From positions 1 to 37,920 of the forward strand of contig JBKQRV010000094.1 of NCBI GenBank assembly GCA_052143835.1: DNA of 37,920 nt, in the 5' to 3' direction. The position numbers were made by a program, and so were the translations under genes. Positions 37,416 to 37,920 of this stretch are shown in pieces (position 1 is the stretch's first letter; each line of letters begins with the position of its first letter). This DNA comes from DASPPM01 sp052143835. Lineage in GTDB: Bacteria > Pseudomonadota > Alphaproteobacteria > JACZXZ01. Below the pieces are notes generated by a model. The model saw only the letters and a list, made by a program, of their open reading frames with translations. It did not search any database and was not told the origin of the DNA.

Positions 37416-37920
37416 ATGTTCGGCGCCATCGCCCGGAAGCTGTTCGGCTCCGCCAACGAGCGTTTTCTAAAGAGCCTGCAGCCGCATGTCGACGAGATCA
37501 ACGTGCTCGAGCCCGCGCTCGAGAAGCTCGCGGACGCCGAGCTGCGCGCGCGCACGGACATGCTCAAGGGGCGCCTTGCGGCCGGCGAGAGCCTCGATGA
37601 TATCCTCCACGAGGCCTTCGCCACGGTGCGCGAGGCGGCCAAGCGCACCCTCGGCCAGCGTCACTTCGACGTGCAGCTCGTGGGCGGGATCGTGCTCCAC
37701 CGCGGCATGATCTCCGAGATGAAGACGGGCGAAGGCAAGACGCTGGTCTCGACCCTCGCCGCCTATCTCAATGCGCTGGCCGGCATGGGCGTGCACATCG
37801 TCACGGTCAACGACTACCTGGCGCGCCGCGACTCCGAATGGATGGGCCAAATCTACAGCTTCCTCGGCCTCTCCGTCGGCTGCATCGTGCACGGGCTCAG
37901 CGACGAGGAGCGGCGCGCGC
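37416..37920 (+). CDS. secA: Preprotein translocase ATPase SecA, 5' part only
   Basis: SecA is the ATPase motor that drives unfolded preproteins through SecYEG. Only the first 168 residues lie in the window; the full protein is about 900. The N-terminal helix MFGAIARKLFGSANER, the segment RHFDVQLVGGIVLH, Walker A MKTGEGKTL (102-110) and VNDYLARRDSEWMG (131-144) are all highly conserved. ATG 37416 matches the family's N-terminus. GAGG lies about 9 nt upstream. The frame is cut by the window edge, not by a mutation. Confidence 0.98.
   Translation, partial: MFGAIARKLFGSANERFLKSLQPHVDEINVLEPALEKLADAELRARTDMLKGRLAAGESLDDILHEAFATVREAAKRTLGQRHFDVQLVGGIVLHRGMISEMKTGEGKTLVSTLAAYLNALAGMGVHIVTVNDYLARRDSEWMGQIYSFLGLSVGCIVHGLSDEERRA

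Overview
The window is G+C-rich, densely coding, and has no tRNA, rRNA, CRISPR array or intact insertion sequence. Its gene content (lysC-ptsP, ubiG, DUF1178, DUF4167, comF, a methyltransferase of the NDUFAF5 type, argJ-mutT, a PpiC parvulin beside secA) points to an alphaproteobacterium, probably of the Rhodospirillales/Rhizobiales side. This assignment rests on gene content and remembered gene order, not on a database search.

Layout. Positions 1-6703 hold a LytM/M23 envelope protein, the ClpB disaggregase facing it tail to tail, and then a patatin-like lipase and a MOSC protein running rightward. Positions 6716-19087 form one long leftward run: lysC, a nitronate monooxygenase-like gene, ptsP, rodZ, ispG, hisS, hemA (glutamyl-tRNA reductase), prfA, prmC and a DUF4167 gene, with many 4-nt start/stop overlaps. 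ubiG faces away from lysC at 19403. Positions 20172-29407 are more accessory: an alpha/beta hydrolase, a CocE-type hydrolase between two palindromic repeat regions, DUF1178, a small methyltransferase, a 1-Cys peroxiredoxin, a MetE-like single-half protein and a copper P-type ATPase with a CueR-type operator. Positions 29509-32206 run leftward: a nitrilase-family amidase, glutaredoxin 3, a tandem cupin and ComF. Then come an NDUFAF5-like methyltransferase, a small cytochrome c behind an FNR/FixK-type box, a VapBC pair, mutT-argJ-ppiC leftward, and the 5' end of secA rightward.

Functionally the backbone is housekeeping: protein quality control (ClpB, PpiC, SecA), translation and its termination (hisS, prfA, prmC), isoprenoid (ispG), heme (hemA), ubiquinone (ubiG), lysine/threonine/methionine (lysC) and arginine (argJ) synthesis, the nitrogen-type phosphotransferase (ptsP) and cell shape (rodZ). 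Accessory genes for redox, copper and hydrolytic functions appear to be inserted between backbone blocks.

I do not see a clearly new multi-gene system. The observations most worth a second look are: an M23 protein lacking one expected zinc ligand; a glutamyl-tRNA reductase in a lineage that normally uses ALA synthase; a perfect FNR-type box at class II spacing before the cytochrome c; a perfect CueR-type operator before copA; twin TGCAATGCA palindromes at the patatin start; palindromic repeats bracketing the CocE gene; and a 74-residue tail on PrmC running into the next gene's leader.
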